From Brevibacterium sp. UCMA 11754 (GTDB lineage Bacteria; Actinomycetota; Actinomycetes; Actinomycetales; Brevibacteriaceae), in assembly GCF_021532275.1 (NCBI RefSeq), contig NZ_JACBOT010000025.1, positions 166,219 to 230,218 on the forward strand: a DNA stretch of 64,000 nucleotides. Direction: 5' to 3'. A program made the position numbers and the translations under genes. The notes beneath the pieces are model-generated. The model was not told where the DNA came from, made no database searches, and saw only the letters and a program-made list of their open reading frames with translations. This document shows, in pieces, positions 34,778-45,364 of the stretch (the stretch's first letter is position 1; each line of letters begins with the position of its first letter).

Positions 34778-36445
34778 TCAGCTGCAGTCTGGAGCTTTGT
34801 CGCTTCCGTCGTAGTCGACGGGCAGCTTGCCTGAGGCTCTGAGATCGCCCTTGAGCCATTTCGCCACGGCCTTCAGCGCATTGGGATTGCTGTCATAGGC
34901 CGTCACGGCCGACTGTGCCGGGGTATTGCGCATCGTCCACGGTGCAGCGGTGCCGACTGCCACCTCGGCGGAGGTGTCCGGGCTCAGGCTCACGCTCGTC
35001 CCACCGGAGCCGACTGTGAGACCCGCGTCCTTGGCCGCCTTGGTCAATTCGCTCTTCTCCTTCTCGCTGCCGCCGACGATGGAGATCGAGTCGGTGCCCT
35101 CGAATGCGCACTCCCCCTTGAGGACCGTCAGTGATTTCTCGGCCACATCGGTGAGGACCTTCTGCGGATCCTCGGCACCGGCTGGCCCGGAGCCGTCCCC
35201 ACCGGAGTCGCCCCCTGGCCCGGAGCCGTCCCCACCGGAATCGTCGGTCATCGACTTCTGGGTCTCGGCGGTGGCCAGCTGCATCGCCACCACGCGCTTC
35301 GCCTTCTTCTGCAGATCGGACTTCTTCAGGTCACCGTCCTTCATGGCCTTGGCCACCGCCTTCTGTGCGGCGGCAGAATCCGGTGGCATCAGCGCGAGAT
35401 CCGCGCCTGCGGACAGCGCCTTGACGGTCTCTTTCCCGCTCTGGTTCTGGTCCACGGCCTTCATATTGAGGGCGTCGGTGATGATGACTCCGTCGAAGTC
35501 GAGCGTGTCCCGCAGTGACTTGTAGGCCTTCTCATTCAGCGTCGCCGGCGTCGTCTTCGCATCCGGCAGGCCGATGTGTCCCATCATCACTATCGGGATG
35601 CCGGCCTTGACGGCGGACTTGAACGGCAGCAGGTCCGTGTCTTCGAGTTCCTTGATGCTCTTCTTCGACACCGGCAGACTCTCGTGTGAGTCGACGTGAA
35701 GTCGACCGTGGCCGGGGAAGTGCTTCGCGGAACTGGCGACACCGCCGAGGTGGTATCCGGTCGCGGCTTGCGCGACCACCTCGGCGGCTGTCTTGTGATC
35801 GTCACCGGCCGAACGCACGTTGATGGCCACGTCCTTCTCACCTGTTGTGACATCGGCGTCGGGAGCGAAATCGATGGTGAAGCCCAGGTCGGTGAGGTTC
35901 TGGCCCTGCACCTTGGTCGCGGTCTGCGTCAGTTCGGGATCCTGGGTGGCTGAAAGCGCCATCAGCGGTGGGAACGGCAGCGCGCCGGTGCCAAGCCGCG
36001 AGACCGGACCGCCCTCCTGATCGACGCCGATCGACACGGGCTGTCCCTTCGAACGTGACGCGTTGACTGCTTCGGTGACGCCCTTGACCTGGTCAGGAGT
36101 CGGATTCTCGGGCAGATTGTCGGCCATGACGATGACCCCGCCGAGGTCGTTGTTCTTCAGCAGATTGACCCCGGTCTGGGTGTCGGTGCCCGACCAGGTG
36201 CCGATGATGAGGGACCCTGCCAGCTCATCGTCGGAGAACGATTCGACGATCTCCTTCGCCTCGTCGGCGAAGTCAGCGGGGCCGATGTCTGCGGGCTCGG
36301 CGGCCTTTTCGGGTTCGGCCTTCTGTGCCGATTGCGGGGCTCCGGCTTCCCCGGTCTTCTCCGGTTGCGGGTCGGACGTTCCGCCGGAGCAGCCGGTCAG
36401 GGCGAGCACGGCGGCTGCAGCGATGATGCCAAGTCTGGGGCGCAT
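34778..36445 (-). CDS. glycoside hydrolase family 3 lipoprotein (NagZ-like)
   Basis: A 555-residue surface lipoprotein: signal peptide with lipobox LTGC (C19), then a Glu/Ala/Pro linker. The GH3 barrel has IGVDQEGGPVSRL near 139 and KHFPGHG at 241-247, the His/Asp-type signature of beta-N-acetylhexosaminidases; GVIITDALNMKAV supplies the nucleophile Asp. A C-terminal GH3-C-like part follows a Gly/Ser/Asp linker made of an 11-residue tandem repeat (33 bp, units at 35182 and 35215). Probable role: cell-wall glycan turnover or scavenging, matching the NlpC/P60 neighbour on the other side of the terminator. Confidence 0.88.
   Translation of the reverse strand: MRPRLGIIAAAAVLALTGCSGGTSDPQPEKTGEAGAPQSAQKAEPEKAAEPADIGPADFADEAKEIVESFSDDELAGSLIIGTWSGTDTQTGVNLLKNNDLGGVIVMADNLPENPTPDQVKGVTEAVNASRSKGQPVSIGVDQEGGPVSRLGTGALPFPPLMALSATQDPELTQTATKVQGQNLTDLGFTIDFAPDADVTTGEKDVAINVRSAGDDHKTAAEVVAQAATGYHLGGVASSAKHFPGHGRLHVDSHESLPVSKKSIKELEDTDLLPFKSAVKAGIPIVMMGHIGLPDAKTTPATLNEKAYKSLRDTLDFDGVIITDALNMKAVDQNQSGKETVKALSAGADLALMPPDSAAAQKAVAKAMKDGDLKKSDLQKKAKRVVAMQLATAETQKSMTDDSGGDGSGPGGDSGGDGSGPAGAEDPQKVLTDVAEKSLTVLKGECAFEGTDSISIVGGSEKEKSELTKAAKDAGLTVGSGGTSVSLSPDTSAEVAVGTAAPWTMRNTPAQSAVTAYDSNPNALKAVAKWLKGDLRASGKLPVDYDGSDKAPDCS
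35182..35247. repeat. 33-bp tandem repeat in the GH3 gene
   Basis: CTGGCCCGGAGCCGTCCCCA begins units at 35182 and 35215 and encodes repeated GDGSGPGGDSG in a linker. Confidence 0.85.
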
Positions 36446-36509
36446 AGCACCATGCTAATCGTCGAAGATGAACCAACGGTCGAACGCGGGCGGGGCGTGC
36501 CACCGCTGG

Positions 36510-36545
36510 TTCGGACGTCGGCGCTGCTTCGGACTTCGGCGCTGC
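36510..36545. repeat. 18-bp tandem duplication abutting the polyol dehydrogenase stop
   Basis: TTCGGACGTCGGCGCTGC (36510-36527) is repeated with one change at 36528-36545, 1 bp past the stop codon of the - strand dehydrogenase gene. Confidence 0.85.
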
Positions 36546-36546
36546 C

Positions 36547-38096
<1,550 letters not shown>

Positions 38097-38097
<1 letters not shown>

Positions 38098-39005
38098 CAC
38101 TTCACCGCACCCATCGACAGGCCCTGGACGAGTTTGTCCTGGGCGGCGATGCCTGCGACGAGCACCGGCACCGAAATGATCAGCGAGGCCGCACACACCT
38201 GGGACAGGAACAGCCCCTGGGAGGTGACGAAGCTGGTGAGGAACACGGGCGCTGTCGATGCCGCCGTCGAGGTCAGGACGTTGGCGAAGAGCAGTTCGTT
38301 CCACGAGAAGATGAAGCAGATGAGTGCCGTGGCCGCCAAACCGGGTGCGGTCAAAGGCAGCAGGATCTGCATGAATACACGGGGAAGCCGGGCACCGTCG
38401 AGCTCAGCGGCCTCGAGCACCTCAATGGGCACCTCGGCGAGGAATGATCGCATCATCCACACTGCGATGGGCATGTTCATCGCGGAGTAGATGATGATGA
38501 GGAGGAGCCAGGTGTCGAGGATGCCGAATGCCTGCGCGACCAGGTAGACGGGCAGCAGTCCCGCGACCATCGGCAGCATCTTGGTCGAGAGCAGGAAGAA
38601 GAGCACGTCCGACCAACGTTGGATCCGACGAATGGCCAGCGAGTACGCGGCCATGGTCGACAGCACCAACACGATGAGGGTGGACACGATCGCCGCGACC
38701 GCCGAATTGATGAGGGCGGGCCAGGGACTCGCGCCGCTGCCGCCGCCGAAGAAGTTGGAATAGGACTCCAGCGTCAGCGGCGCGAAGAAGCTGGGCGGGT
38801 TCGTCGAGGCATCGGTCTCGGCATGCAGGCTGGTCAGCAGCATCCACAGCAGTGGGGACACGAAGAGGAGGCCCACCAGCCAGGCCAAGAGACCAAGCAG
38901 GACCTTGCCGATTCGGCGCTGGCCCGGGCGTCTCTGCGCACTCGCCTTCTTCCGGGAACGATTGGCTCCGATGTCTGGGGTGGCCGTGATGTCTGGGGTG
39001 CTCAT
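38097..39005 (-). CDS. polyol/sugar ABC transporter permease (MalG-like)
   Basis: Inner-membrane subunit of 302 residues with six hydrophobic segments. The EAA loop reads EAAELDGARLPRVFMQILLPLTAPG, the contact site for the ATPase. A charged Arg/Lys-rich N-terminal tail precedes the first helix. ATG 39005 overlaps the previous permease stop by 4 nt; upstream frame extension is rejected. Confidence 0.92.
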
Positions 39006-39952
39006 GAGTTCTCCTCCTTGAGCAGAGTGGACGCGGTTCGCAGCGCGAAGGTCGCGATGACAAGTGAGGCGATGACGACGATGACACCAACGGCGGAGGC
39101 GACTCCATAGTCTTGGGCCACGAAGAATTCCTGGTAGATGACATAGGGCAGATTCGCGGTTCCGAGTCCGCCCGAGGTCATCGTGAAGACGGTGTCGAAG
39201 TTCTGCACGATGTAGATGGTGCCGAGCAGCGCCGCGAGTTCGATATAGCGTCGCAGGTGCGGCAATGTGATGAATCGGAATGTCTGACCCGGTCCGGCGC
39301 CGTCGACCAGTGCCGCCTCGTAGACGTCCATGGGACGCGACTGCAGACCCGCCAGCATGATGAGCATCATGAACGGGGTCCACTGCCAGACGAGGACGAT
39401 GCCGATTCCCAGCAGCGGATAGGTGCTCATCAGATCCGGCTGCGGGGCGTTCTCACCGAAGACGCTGGTCAGCAGTCCGTTGACCAATCCGTAGGACGGG
39501 TTGAAGATCGCATGCTTGAACAGCAGCGCCGCAGCCACGGGCACGATCAGGAACGGGGTGATCATCAGCGTGCGCACGAACCCGCGGCCGATGAACTTCC
39601 GGTCAAGGAGAAGCGCGATGGCCAGACCCAGCACCGCCGAGACCAGCACGACCGAGACGGTGAGCCCGATGGTGACGAACACCGCGCGCAGCAGATCCGC
39701 ATTCGTGAAGACGGTGATGTAGTTCTGCAGGGTGCCGAAGCTGATGTCATCGGGATAGGCGGCGTTCCACTTCATGAACGAGATGACGATCGTGATCGCG
39801 AAGGGAATCTGCGTGACGAGGATGACGAAGATCAGCGCCGGCAGCATGGGGACTCGCCGCGACCACCGCTCTCGAGCGCTCGAGGATGCGGGCCTGGGCG
39901 ATGTGGGCGCGGGCGCCGCCTGAATGCGGCGATCTTGCGCAGGAGCTGACAT
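39002..39952 (-). CDS. polyol/sugar ABC transporter permease (MalF-like)
   Basis: 316 residues, six hydrophobic segments, with the EAA loop YEAALVDGAGPGQTFRFITLPHL. ATG 39952 has GGAGG at 6 nt; a TTG two codons earlier is ignored. It partners the next permease and follows the binding-protein gene by 78 bp. Confidence 0.92.
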   Translation of the reverse strand: MSAPAQDRRIQAAPAPTSPRPASSSARERWSRRVPMLPALIFVILVTQIPFAITIVISFMKWNAAYPDDISFGTLQNYITVFTNADLLRAVFVTIGLTVSVVLVSAVLGLAIALLLDRKFIGRGFVRTLMITPFLIVPVAAALLFKHAIFNPSYGLVNGLLTSVFGENAPQPDLMSTYPLLGIGIVLVWQWTPFMMLIMLAGLQSRPMDVYEAALVDGAGPGQTFRFITLPHLRRYIELAALLGTIYIVQNFDTVFTMTSGGLGTANLPYVIYQEFFVAQDYGVASAVGVIVVIASLVIATFALRTASTLLKEENS

Positions 39953-40030
39953 GGACAACCTCCGGTGATGAGTGGCGGTGGGGCCGGGGTGCCTGGGCGG
40001 AGACGCGAACGCCTCCGCCCAGTGCGTCTT

Positions 40031-41389
40031 CTACTTCTTGTACTTGTCTCCGACCTTCTCTGCTTGCTTCTGTCCCTTCTCAAGCGCCTTGTCCACCGTG
40101 GTGCGTCCGGCTATCGCCGAACTGACGTCCTCGGAGATGCCCGTGGCCAGGTCGGCGAATTCGGGAATGGTCACGAACTGCACTCCGAGAGTCGGGCGCG
40201 GCTGCACACCGGGGTTCTTCGGATCTGCCGAGTTGATGGCGTCCTCGGTCTGCTTGTAGAACGGTTCCGCGGCCTTCTGGTAGTCCGGGTTCTCATAGGT
40301 CGAGGTGCGTTTGCCGGCGGGCACATGCTGCCAGCCCAGTTCTTCGGCGACGGTCTCTTCATAGTCCTGTGACGAGGCCCAAGCCACGAACTGCTTGGCG
40401 GCATCCTGGTTCTTGCCTTCCTTCTGGATACCCCAGGCCCACGTGTAGAGCCACGAACTCGACTTCGTCTCCTTCACCGGGGCTGCGACATAGCCGATCT
40501 TGCCCTTGACTGGAGAGTCATCGGCTTCGAGGGTTCCCGTTGCCGCCGTCGAGTCGTACCACATCGCAACATTGCCCTGCTGGAGGTTGGTCAGGCACTC
40601 GGTGTAACCGGCCTGCGGTGCTCCCGATTCGCCGTGGTCCTTGATGAGATCGACGTAGAAGTTCGTCGCCTCCTTGAACTCCTTCGAATCGACCTGTGCG
40701 TCCCAGTTCTCATCGAACCAGGTTCCGCCGAAGGTATTGACCACGGAGGTCAGGGGCGCGAACATCTCTCCCCATCCGGGCAGGCCGCGCAGGCAGATGC
40801 CCTTGGTGGCCTTCTCGGCACCGTCGACCTTCTCTGCCAGATCGGCGACCTCGTCCCAGGTGGGATTCTCCGGCATCGTCGCCCCCGCCTTCTCGAAGAT
40901 GTCCTTCCGGTACATCAGGAAGGACCCCTCCCCGTAGAACGGCTCTCCGTAGATCTTGTCCTCATAGGTCATCGATTCGGCCATCGGGGCGAGAATGTCG
41001 TCCTGGTTGAAGCCCTCGGCATCGACGACGCCTTCGTCCATCGAGGTCAGCCACCCGTTCTTGGCGTAGGTCGGCACTTCGTAGTTCGACATCGAGGCCA
41101 CGTCGTAGTTGCCGGCCTGCGCGGAGAACTCCTGCCCGATCTTGGCGCGGACTTCGTTCTCCGGCAGCACCGTGTAGTTGACCTTGATGCCGGTGTCACT
41201 GGTGAAATGCTCCGCAGTGAGCTTCTGCAGGTCCTGCATCTGCGGATTGTTGACCATGAGAACGTTGACTTCTTCATTGCCCCCGCCGCTCGAACTTCCC
41301 CCGGCGCCACCACACCCTGCGAGTGTGAGTGCTCCGACCACTCCGATGGCCGCCGCTGTGACAGCCCGGCCCGTGATCTTCTGCTTCAT
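40031..41389 (-). CDS. polyol/sugar ABC transporter substrate-binding lipoprotein
   Basis: A 452-residue family-1 solute-binding protein. The signal peptide ends in the lipobox LAGC, followed by a Gly/Ser linker. The core has AMWYDSTAATG and SWLYTWAWGIQKEGKN, typical of sorbitol/mannitol (SmoE-like) binding proteins. First gene of the - strand operon that ends with the dehydrogenase; divergent from the regulator. Confidence 0.9.
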   Translation of the reverse strand: MKQKITGRAVTAAAIGVVGALTLAGCGGAGGSSSGGGNEEVNVLMVNNPQMQDLQKLTAEHFTSDTGIKVNYTVLPENEVRAKIGQEFSAQAGNYDVASMSNYEVPTYAKNGWLTSMDEGVVDAEGFNQDDILAPMAESMTYEDKIYGEPFYGEGSFLMYRKDIFEKAGATMPENPTWDEVADLAEKVDGAEKATKGICLRGLPGWGEMFAPLTSVVNTFGGTWFDENWDAQVDSKEFKEATNFYVDLIKDHGESGAPQAGYTECLTNLQQGNVAMWYDSTAATGTLEADDSPVKGKIGYVAAPVKETKSSSWLYTWAWGIQKEGKNQDAAKQFVAWASSQDYEETVAEELGWQHVPAGKRTSTYENPDYQKAAEPFYKQTEDAINSADPKNPGVQPRPTLGVQFVTIPEFADLATGISEDVSSAIAGRTTVDKALEKGQKQAEKVGDKYKK

Positions 41390-41451
41390 CGTAATTGCCT
41401 TCCCTCGTCATTGCGGGATTGCTGCCCGCCATCGGGTGTGCTTGACGAAAT

Positions 41452-41527
41452 ACATATGAGCATCCGTGCTCACATGTGCAATACTGTGTCATAATCTGAA
41501 CAGATGTGCAATAGATCACATATGAGC
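41452..41527. promoter_or_regulatory. operator cluster between polyol operon and SorC-type regulator
   Basis: An inverted repeat with 11-bp arms, ACATATGAGCA-TCCG-TGCTCACATGT (41452-41477, one mismatch), lies in the 189-bp divergent region. ATGTGCAATA occurs twice (41474 and 41504, 30 bp apart) and ACATATGAGC again at 41518. The 30-bp (about three turns) spacing suits a tetrameric SorC-family regulator, presumably the protein encoded at 41579. Confidence 0.6.
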
Positions 41528-41578
41528 GGCAGACTGATCGCTGTGAATGTGATCTCCGTGGGTTCGGAAGGGAGAGTC

Positions 41579-42544
41579 ATGAACACAGCACCCACCGCCA
41601 GACACCGCCGGTTCCTGGCTCAGCTGGCCAAAGAGCACTATCTCCAGGGCAGCTCGAAGGTGGAGCTGGCCAAAGCGCACGGACTCAGCCGGTTCCAGAT
41701 CGCTCGTCTGCTGCAAGAGGCCGTTGACTGCGGAGTCGTCACGATCTCAATCGAAGCCGATGCCGCTCACGAAGACGGCAGGGCCGAACGGCTCGCCACG
41801 ACGCTTGGGCTGAGGTCGGCCGTCATCGTCGAATTCGAACACGAGACCCACGCCGCACAGCGGATGGGGCGTGCCGCGCTTTCCTACGTCGATCGTCATG
41901 CCCGCCCGGGGATGCGCATCGGACTGGCCTGGTCACGCACGCTCGACGCAGCAGCAGAATTCGCCCCCGCACTCCCCCGGTGCACAGTCGTCCAGCTCGC
42001 CGGTGCGCTTCAACTCGGTTCGCATCGGCCCAGCGCCGGGATCTTCGCCCGGTTGGGACAGGATGCCGCCGTGACCATGGTTCGACTGCCGGCTCCACTC
42101 CTGGTCACCGAGGCGGACACCGCTGCAGATCTCAGTGCCCTGCCTGAGATCTCCGGTGCCCTCGCTGCCGCAGACGATCTCGATCTCGCGGTCATCTCGG
42201 TCGCCGCATGGGCGCAGGAACAGTCCTCGGTCTGGGAGAAATGCAGCCCGGAGCAGCGAGCGGCAGGGCTGGCCGACGGTGCGGTGGCCGAAGCCTCCGG
42301 GCGCCTCTTCGACGCTGCCGGGGCCGAGGTCGACACGATCGACGATCGAGTCATCGCTGTCACCCTGGACCAGCTGCGCAACGCAGCCACGACCGTCGGT
42401 GTGGCTCGCGGAGCACAGCGCGCCGAGGCTGTCCGTGCAGCCTGCGCCGCCGGAATCCTCGATGTCGCCATCGTCGACGAGGCGCTGGCCCGAGAGATCC
42501 TCGACGCTCAGGTGCAGGTTTCAGCGCGGACCGAGGAGCCGTGA
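41579..42544 (+). CDS. SorC/DeoR-type sugar-binding transcriptional regulator
   Basis: 321 residues: N-terminal HTH (HYLQGSSKVELAKAHGLSRFQIARLLQEA, about 20-48) and a C-terminal sugar-phosphate-binding domain ending with the GVARGAQRAEAVRAAC pattern. Expected to sense a phosphorylated ketose (for example xylulose-5-P) and control both divergent operons. ATG 41579 has GAAGGGAG at 5 nt; the 25 extra N-terminal residues of the open frame are not supported. Its stop overlaps the xylulokinase start (TGATG). Confidence 0.88.
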   Translation: MNTAPTARHRRFLAQLAKEHYLQGSSKVELAKAHGLSRFQIARLLQEAVDCGVVTISIEADAAHEDGRAERLATTLGLRSAVIVEFEHETHAAQRMGRAALSYVDRHARPGMRIGLAWSRTLDAAAEFAPALPRCTVVQLAGALQLGSHRPSAGIFARLGQDAAVTMVRLPAPLLVTEADTAADLSALPEISGALAAADDLDLAVISVAAWAQEQSSVWEKCSPEQRAAGLADGAVAEASGRLFDAAGAEVDTIDDRVIAVTLDQLRNAATTVGVARGAQRAEAVRAACAAGILDVAIVDEALAREILDAQVQVSARTEEP

Positions 42545-44196
42545 TGGCTGCCGACCTCGAACCGCGCGAACTGGTCGCCGGCGTTGATTCCTCGACGCAG
42601 AGCTGCAAGGTCGTCATCGTCGATGCCGCCACAGGTGAGATCCTGCGCAGCGGATCGGCCCCGCACCCGGTCGGCACTGAGGTCGATCCCGAAGCCTGGT
42701 GGTCGGCCCTGCAGGAGGCGATCTCTGACGCAGGTGGGTTCACTGACGTCGCCGCCGTCAGCATCAGCGGACAGCAGCACGGCCTCATCTCTCTCGACAG
42801 TCACGGGCAGGTCATCCGCGACGCTCTGCTGTGGAACGATCTGCGCAGCGACGCGGCAGCGCGGGCACTCATCGCCGAGATCGGGGCAGAAGAGTTCGTC
42901 GACCGGGCCGGCATCGTTCCTGTTGCGTCCTTCACCGGGGCCAAGCTGCGGTGGCTGCGCGATCATGAACCCGACAATGCCTCCCGCGTGGCAGGCGTGG
43001 TTCTGCCGCATGACTGGTTGACCTGGCGGCTGTTGGGCTACGGGCCAAGCAGCTCATCCGCCCCACGGGGCCCAGACCTCGAGGCGCTCGTCACCGATGC
43101 CTCCGATGCCAGCGGAACCGCGTACTTCTCCGCAGTCACCGGCCGCTACGATCTTGAACTCTTCCACACAGCATTCGGCGCCTCAGCACGGGAAGCTGCC
43201 GGACCCAATGCTCAGTCGGACCCCAACAGCGCACCCCACACCGCTCCAGTCGTCCTGCCTCGTGTCCTCGGGCCCCACGAGAGCGCCGGACACACACCCG
43301 AAGGCATCCTCGTCGGCCCCGGTGCCGGGGACAATGCGGCGGCTGCGCTCGGACTCGGAGCCGGCCCGGGCGACGTCGTCATCTCGATCGGCACCTCGGG
43401 GACGGTCTTCAGTCCGACCCGTCTGGAGATCAACGACCCTTCGGGGATGGTCGCCGGATTCGCCTCGGCCGACGGTGGGCGCCTTCCGCTCGTCGCCACG
43501 CTCAATGCCGCCCGCGTCCTCGACTCCGCGGCAGTGCTGCTGCGCGCCAGTCATACAGACGTGGCTGCGCTGGCACTGGCCTCGACACCTGGGGCGAACG
43601 GCCTCACCCTCGTCCCCTATTTCGAGGGCGAGCGCACCCCCAACCTTCCGGATGCGACAGCCCGTCTGGAGGGGATGACATTGGCGAATTCGTCCCCGGA
43701 GAACGTCGCTCGGGCGTTCGTCGAGGGCATGCTGTGCGGACTGGCCGACGGACTCGAGGCGGTGCTGCGACAGGGCCTGAGCGTCGAACGGCTGCTCCTC
43801 ATCGGCGGGGCAGCCCGCAACCCGGCAGTGCGAGAGGTGGCCAGAGACATCTTCACCGTCCCCATCGACGTACCCGAACAGGCCGAGTACGTGGCCATCG
43901 GGGCCGCCCGTCAAGCGGCCTGGACACTGACCGGAACCTCGCCGAGGTGGCAGGTCGAGCTCGTCGCGACTCTGCACCCGAGACCATCACGTGTACGCGA
44001 GCAGTACCGCTCTTACGCCCACACCAGCATCACTCCCGATACCGGCACCACTCCCGAAGCCAGCCTCACTCCCGATGCCGGCGTCACCGGCAACACTGCT
44101 ACCACCACAATCACCGGCGGCACCACCCCCGCCGACGAGAACTCAGACAATGATCACCGCGGATCGTCGGGTGCCCACGCACCCGTGGAAGGTTGA
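42544..44196 (+). CDS. xylB: xylulokinase with repetitive C-terminal extension
   Basis: FGGY-family kinase phosphorylating D-xylulose. N-terminal GVDSSTQSCKVVIVD binds phosphate; VSISGQQHGL and LLWNDLRSD are XylB hallmarks; GAGDNAAAALGLG and ISIGTSGTVF follow. At 550 residues it exceeds the usual 480-500: after residue 490 there is a Thr/Pro-rich tail with three 6-residue units (ITPDTG, TTPEAS, LTPDAG; 18-bp units at 44029, 44047, 44065), then TTTITGGTT and an acidic end. The tail is probably dispensable for catalysis. Confidence 0.9.
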   Translation: MAADLEPRELVAGVDSSTQSCKVVIVDAATGEILRSGSAPHPVGTEVDPEAWWSALQEAISDAGGFTDVAAVSISGQQHGLISLDSHGQVIRDALLWNDLRSDAAARALIAEIGAEEFVDRAGIVPVASFTGAKLRWLRDHEPDNASRVAGVVLPHDWLTWRLLGYGPSSSSAPRGPDLEALVTDASDASGTAYFSAVTGRYDLELFHTAFGASAREAAGPNAQSDPNSAPHTAPVVLPRVLGPHESAGHTPEGILVGPGAGDNAAAALGLGAGPGDVVISIGTSGTVFSPTRLEINDPSGMVAGFASADGGRLPLVATLNAARVLDSAAVLLRASHTDVAALALASTPGANGLTLVPYFEGERTPNLPDATARLEGMTLANSSPENVARAFVEGMLCGLADGLEAVLRQGLSVERLLLIGGAARNPAVREVARDIFTVPIDVPEQAEYVAIGAARQAAWTLTGTSPRWQVELVATLHPRPSRVREQYRSYAHTSITPDTGTTPEASLTPDAGVTGNTATTTITGGTTPADENSDNDHRGSSGAHAPVEG

Positions 44197-44204
44197 GATT
44201 CACC

Positions 44205-45302
44205 ATGGCAACAGTCACTTTCGATAAGGCAATGCGCCAGTACCCAGAGGCGCTCACTCCCTCGGTCAACGAGATCAGCCTCGACATCGCCGATGGCGAG
44301 TTCCTCGTCCTGGTCGGTCCCTCAGGCTGCGGAAAGTCCACGACTCTGCGCATGCTCGCAGGCCTCGAACCCGTCGACGGCGGGCACATCAGAATCGGCG
44401 AGGACGATGTCACCGGGGTCTCTCCCCGCGAACGCGACATCGCGATGGTGTTCCAGAACTATGCGCTCTACCCACATATGAGCGTCGGAGAGAACATGGC
44501 CTTCGCACTCAAGATCGCCGGTGTGGGCAAGGCCGAACGCAATGAGCGAGTTCGTGAGGCCGCTCAGCTGCTCGACCTCGAGCCCTACCTCGATCGGAAG
44601 CCGAAGGCTCTCTCCGGCGGGCAGCGGCAGCGCGTGGCCATGGGACGCGCCATCGTGCGCTCTCCGCAGGTGTTCCTCATGGACGAACCTCTGTCCAACC
44701 TCGATGCCAAACTGCGGGTCCAGACACGTGCACAGATCGCTTCCCTCACCCGCCGCCTCGGCGTCACCACTGTCTACGTCACCCACGACCAGGTCGAGGC
44801 GATGACGATGGGCGATCGCGTCGCGGTGCTCGCTGACGGACGGCTGCAGCAGGTGGACACTCCGCGAGCCCTCTACGATCACCCCGCCAACCTCTTCGTC
44901 GCAGGCTTCATGGGCTCTCCGGCGATGAACCTCATTGACCTTCCGCTCCAGGACGGGGCGCTGCACCTCGGCGAGTCCGAGATCCGGTTGAGTCGAACGC
45001 AGCTCTCGGAGCTCACGGCTGATCGGGTGACGGCCGGAATTCGGCCGGAGGACTTCCGTCTCGAACAGACCGGCGGCCTGGAAGTCAGTGTGGATCTGAT
45101 CGAAGAGCTCGGCGCCGATGCCTACGTGCATGGTCGGGCGACGACCGGCGGCGACGACAAACTGATCGTCGCCAGGGTCAGAGGGCGCACGCGCGTGGCC
45201 AGAGGTGACAGGGTCAGAGTCGTCCCGGAACTCTCGCGCCTCCACCTCTTCGATTCGCAATCGGGTGCACGACTGTCTGATGAGAGTGAGCATACGGCCT
45301 GA
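44205..45302 (+). CDS. sugar ABC transporter ATP-binding protein (UgpC/MsmK type)
   Basis: 365 residues: GPSGCGKS (Walker A), LSGGQRQRVAMGRAI, FLMDEPLSNLDAKLR, the H-loop TVYVTHDQVEAM, and a C-terminal TOBE/OB domain. It would power the permease pair on the opposite strand, 5 kb away. ATG 44205 is chosen; a TTG at 44193 overlapping the xylB stop is the alternative. Confidence 0.92.
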   Translation: MATVTFDKAMRQYPEALTPSVNEISLDIADGEFLVLVGPSGCGKSTTLRMLAGLEPVDGGHIRIGEDDVTGVSPRERDIAMVFQNYALYPHMSVGENMAFALKIAGVGKAERNERVREAAQLLDLEPYLDRKPKALSGGQRQRVAMGRAIVRSPQVFLMDEPLSNLDAKLRVQTRAQIASLTRRLGVTTVYVTHDQVEAMTMGDRVAVLADGRLQQVDTPRALYDHPANLFVAGFMGSPAMNLIDLPLQDGALHLGESEIRLSRTQLSELTADRVTAGIRPEDFRLEQTGGLEVSVDLIEELGADAYVHGRATTGGDDKLIVARVRGRTRVARGDRVRVVPELSRLHLFDSQSGARLSDESEHTA

Positions 45303-45364
45303 ATGTGACGGCCGATAAGTGGTCAGAAGCCAGAAAACCCGGCGCGGAATACTATGATCGATCC

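Noticed and set aside
44029..44196. The repeated tail of xylB as a separate short gene
   Set aside because: It is in frame with the kinase and has no start signal of its own.
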